Origin: an uncultured Desulfobacterales bacterium
Lineage (GTDB): Bacteria; Desulfobacterota; Desulfobacteria; Desulfobacterales; G020354645
Length of the DNA: 28,008 nt
Direction: 5' to 3'
Assembly (NCBI GenBank): GCA_947259865.1
Contig: CAMYNZ010000015.1
Coordinates: 1-28,008 of the forward strand
How positions within the stretch are numbered: the stretch's first letter is position 1; each line of letters opens with the position of its first letter. The notes under the pieces are model-generated. The model was not told the DNA's origin. It ran no database searches and saw only the letters and a program-made list of their open reading frames with translations. Shown here in pieces: positions 24,844 to 28,008 of this stretch. The position numbers and the translations under genes were made by a program.

Positions 24844-27607
24844 ATAGTTCTGTAGGTGCACGCTCCGGCGCGCGATTGCGGCCAGGCCCGTTCCTGCCGA
24901 TTCCGCACAACAGCAACAAAGCCAGCGTCAGGAAGCCGAGCGACCCGCCACCCGATGACCCCAAACCGCCGCCGGAATCTCCGGCTTGCGTCACGGTGAT
25001 GCCGGTGGTGGACGTGTCTGTCAGCCCGAGCGGATCCGTTACGGTCAGGTCGAAGCGCAGCAACGTCGATGATGTGACATCAGGCGCCGTAAACGTCGTT
25101 ACAGCGGCTGTCGGGTCATCAAGTGTCACCACCGGGCCCAGAATCTGTGTCCACTGGTAGTTCAGCGTGTCGCCGTCCGGATCGTTTGATTGATTGCCGT
25201 CGAGGGTTACGGTTGCACCAGGTGTGACGGTCTGGCTAGCGCCGGCCACTGCGTTTGGCGCTTGCGTACTGCCCGAGCCATCCGCGATGTTTATGCGCAG
25301 CAGAGTTTTGTTGCCGAGCGATGCTCCTGCGGCATTCGACAGCGCCAGTTCGAAGAATTCGTCATTTTCCCCCACGCCGTCGTCAACGACAGGGAACTCG
25401 ATCCACCGGGGATTCGCATCACCATCGGACCAGGTGACAGTGCCGCTCGCGGAGCCCTGGAAGTCGATGTCCGGTGTCGCATCGCCACCGGCCAGCGAGA
25501 AATCGACGGAGACCGCGCCAACGGAACTACCCGTACGTTTCAGAACGGCGACAGCCGTTGCAAATCCACGTTCCGCAATATTGATCGTTGTAGCATCGAA
25601 CTCAATGGAACTCGCACTGCCGGGATCGCTGACGTAAACATTTGCAACTGTCGTGCCGGAAATCGTGGCACCGCCCGATGGGGCAATCAGCCGGATGAGG
25701 AACTGTTCGAGTCCCTCGTCTGCGCCATCGTTCTGCAGCACGATGCCGAAGCTCTTATCGGCGTCGTCGCCATCGGCCCAACTGACCGAGCCGGTGACTG
25801 TGCCAATGTCCGCGCTGTCAGCCGTCGCAGGGACAATTTCGAAGGCAACGCCGACCGCTCCGCTGCTGCCACCACTGCGCTGCAGGCCGATCTGTACTGA
25901 CTGGCCCTCGTCTGCCCCGAACGAGGCTTGTGTCAATGCAATCGTGCCTTGCGGGACGTCCAGCGTACGGTCGGCCAACAGGTAGAGTCCTTCCTCAATG
26001 TCAGCGACGGCAATGCTGCCGCTGTGCAGGAATGGGTATACACCCCAGGCTCCGGAGAAACTGGCGTTACCGTCCGAGAACATGCTTGTATCGAAATGGC
26101 CAATCGAAGACGGTGCAGCCGGATCCGTGATGTCGAGGATGGTCAGCCCACGTGAATAATTGGACATGTAATAACGATTACCGCGAACGAAGCCGTTGTG
26201 ATCGATGGCGCGTTGATTCGCCGGTGCAGACCAGGTATTCGCCAGCGTTGGAGCGGACAGGTTCGCGATGGACATGGTTCGCAGCGTCGTTGGCAGACCC
26301 AGGTTCTGTTCGTCGAGTTCGTCGTGTATAAATAGAAATTGCTTGTCTTCGGACGGCCAGCCCGAGTGTGTATAGCCACTGTTCGGATAATTCGTGCGGC
26401 TGAGTTGCACCGGGTTCGATGCGACAGTGATGTCCCAGATGTCGACCGTCGATTCGTTAAAATCGAACAGCACCTCGCAGTAGGCGGCGGCGTTGACGCA
26501 TTGTGTGTCCTTGCGCGAATCGGTAATGATCATCGACGCGGCGTCGTGCATGTACTCGGCGGTGCCAGGCATAGTCGTGAAGCCCGGCGCGGCGGGATCG
26601 TTCAGTGAATATGTTCTGAATCGCCCGCTGCCGTTGTTCGAGCCGGCGATGATCAGCGTCGGTATCTCTCCGGTCAGCGACAGACCCGTACCGTAATCGG
26701 TATTCGCGGCAAACACATTGTGTGCCGCAGAAAAATCGCTGGCGTAGCTTACACGCGAGATGCGGTGCGGCAGGTTGGTCAGATCGATAACGAACAGGCC
26801 ATCACCGGATCCGTCCGTGGTGACATAGGCATAGGCATCCCAGCGAAATTCGGCGGCGTTCCATGCCTGGTGGACCTTGATGTCTCGCCAGACGCTTGCC
26901 TGGCCGTCCACGTAACCGACCTCGCGGGGGTTCTCGGGATCCGTGACATCGAAAACGGCGGAGCCCGTGCGAAAACCAACGATCACGTATTCCCGGCCGC
27001 TATTGAGATCGATAAATCCCCAGACATCTGCCGCCCAACCAGGCCGGGCACTGACACTCGATAGCGGCAGGTGAGCCAGCAGATCGACGCTGTCACACAC
27101 CATGCCACCGACGCTGCCGCCGACGCAGGGATCGGGTTTGAGGCCAGCCTGCAAGCTGGCTTTTTGCGCCATCAGCGTCTGTGTCTTCTCGTAGGTCGGC
27201 GATTCGACGCTCTTGCGATCGGCTACGACGTTGAAACCCATAGCAGCGAGCTGCTCACGATATTCCGGGGGCACACCGGTCAGCGTTGACAGATTGCGTG
27301 TCGGTTCCTGGAAGCCGTCCTCACGCCGGTATCCACCCTGGATATTGACGATGCCACTGACGAGATGAAATACATCCTGCACGTCCGTGATGCCATAGCG
27401 ACCACCGGCGACACGAATCTGGCCACCCTTGCCGACGACGGTGAGTGCGTAGCCAATCGTTCGACACGGCGACTCGGCGTCGTGGCATCGGCCATTGTCG
27501 ACGCCGTCCGGCGCCACATACAGCGGCTTTTCGAGGTCGCTGTGTGCCAGCGCATTCGTTGCCAGGCAGGCTGCAATGGCGATAACGGGAATTGTGCGAA
27601 TTATCAT
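24821..27607 (-). CDS. Choice-of-anchor-B / LVIVD-repeat exported protein with GlyGly-CTERM-type tail
   Basis: A 928-residue exported protein. Signal peptide [21 protein letters not shown], then a short DUF1565/pectate-lyase-like strand region ([22 protein letters not shown]), a central choice-of-anchor B domain of LVIVD-like repeats ([54 protein letters not shown]), two Calx-beta-like domains (about 555-655 and 665-780), a PKD/REJ-like domain (about 785-875), and a C-terminal [20 protein letters not shown] tail: Gly-rich motif, one helix, basic residues. That is the GlyGly-CTERM/rhombosortase sorting signal. It likely ends up on the cell surface; substrate unknown. An in-frame TTG at 27625 has a better AGGAA Shine-Dalgarno spacing, so the start is uncertain by six codons. 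Overlaps purA by 23 bp. Confidence 0.85.
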
Positions 27608-27836
27608 CGACTTATTCTCGATCAATTCGGGTTCCTGGCGGATGCAGCGACCTTAACAGCCGCTGGGAAGCGGTAACAGCACTTGCGACATAAACTGAGG
27701 CGGCGCCATGGCACAGTGAGACCGGCGTCACATCAGAGACTGACCTCGCAGTCCACACCAGGTTCCGTTGGGACTTGATGTCCGGTGCAAATTACGGCTC
27801 AAATACGTAGCTTGGTCAGCGTGAACGAGTTTCAGT

Positions 27837-28008
27837 ATGTCAGGGGCATTGAGTTTCAGGGCGGGTCCGGGCGCCATCGAAAGCGTGCGCAAGCACGGCT
27901 TTTCGCCTGCACAGATCGGCACGATGGCAGGGGCGTCGGGTGGTGCGAAATGGCTCATTCTGAGCAAGCTCGACCGTGTCGTTGCAAGCAGCATCATGCC
28001 GAAACTCG
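27837..28008 (+). CDS. Patatin-like phospholipase, N-terminus (partial)
   Basis: Fifty-seven codons from the ATG at 27837 to the window end; an in-frame TGA at 27822 limits the start. The product has RAGPGAIESVRKHGF and TMAGASGGAKWLILSKLDRVV. The AGPGA and G-A-S-G-G-x-KW pattern (nucleophile Ser in G-x-S-x-G) matches proteobacterial patatin-like proteins of the AGPGA...GASGGPKW group, lipid acyl hydrolases or relatives. The catalytic Asp lies beyond the window. The antisense frame at 27728-27997 is a shadow. The 229 bases between this gene and the surface-protein start show no further gene. Confidence 0.6.
   Translation, partial: MSGALSFRAGPGAIESVRKHGFSPAQIGTMAGASGGAKWLILSKLDRVVASSIMPKL

Noticed and set aside
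25190..25900. Long plus-strand open frames (236 aa and 147 aa) over the surface-protein gene
   Set aside because: GC-rich DNA makes long antisense frames; they show no homology and the minus gene has clear domains.
27728..27997. Minus-strand open frame of 89 codons
   Set aside because: Antisense to the patatin-like start (GASGGAKW motif) and of no recognisable family.

Overview
The window is two unrelated genomic pieces joined at about 23,767-23,780. The left 23.77 kb reads as the chromosome of a marine-type Flavobacteriaceae (Bacteroidota). It has low-to-moderate GC, intergenic promoters with the Bacteroidota -7 box TAnnTTTG instead of sigma70/Shine-Dalgarno signals, a TonB-receptor/DUF4249 pair, a PorT-like barrel, a monomeric isocitrate dehydrogenase and a split transketolase. 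The right 4.2 kb is GC-rich, looks gammaproteobacterial, and carries purA, a GlyGly-CTERM-type surface protein and the start of a patatin-like gene. Two housekeeping genes, icd and purA, are both cut at the same point inside a shared stretch of about 14 bp. This is best explained as an assembly chimera, not as gene transfer.

Left part, in order: a truncated exported protein (1-57, minus); a non-coding stretch with two 62-bp direct repeats; tRNA-Lys(TTT) with its own promoter and terminator; aroK; a PyrR-like phosphoribosyltransferase, a TPMT-type methyltransferase and an S4 RNA-binding protein (minus cluster); an FKBP-type lipoprotein with Asp-rich calcium-type repeats; a PorT-like barrel; the two transketolase halves; a plus-strand operon tgt-lptF-eamA in which eamA is broken by an internal deletion; accA; dnaB; a conserved exported protein usually labelled 'asparagine synthetase B'; a Cof-type HAD phosphatase; a YjbQ-family protein; a TPR protein; the classical thrS-infC-rpmI-rplT translation operon (minus); a DUF6095 membrane protein; a DUF4249 lipoprotein plus TonB-dependent receptor; and the 3' third of icd.

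Most genes are housekeeping: aromatic amino-acid synthesis, pentose phosphate, fatty-acid synthesis, replication, tRNA modification, translation and LPS export. I found no CRISPR array, transposase, integrase, defence locus or phage genes, and nothing that qualifies as a clear new system. The points most worth a second look are translational and structural. infC has no AUG and almost certainly starts at AUA. tgt starts at UUG and lacks the zinc-binding cysteines of its family. The 'AsnB-like' gene has no normal start codon where its signal peptide begins. eamA carries an out-of-frame deletion. A 62-bp repeat pair of unknown nature lies downstream of tRNA-Lys.
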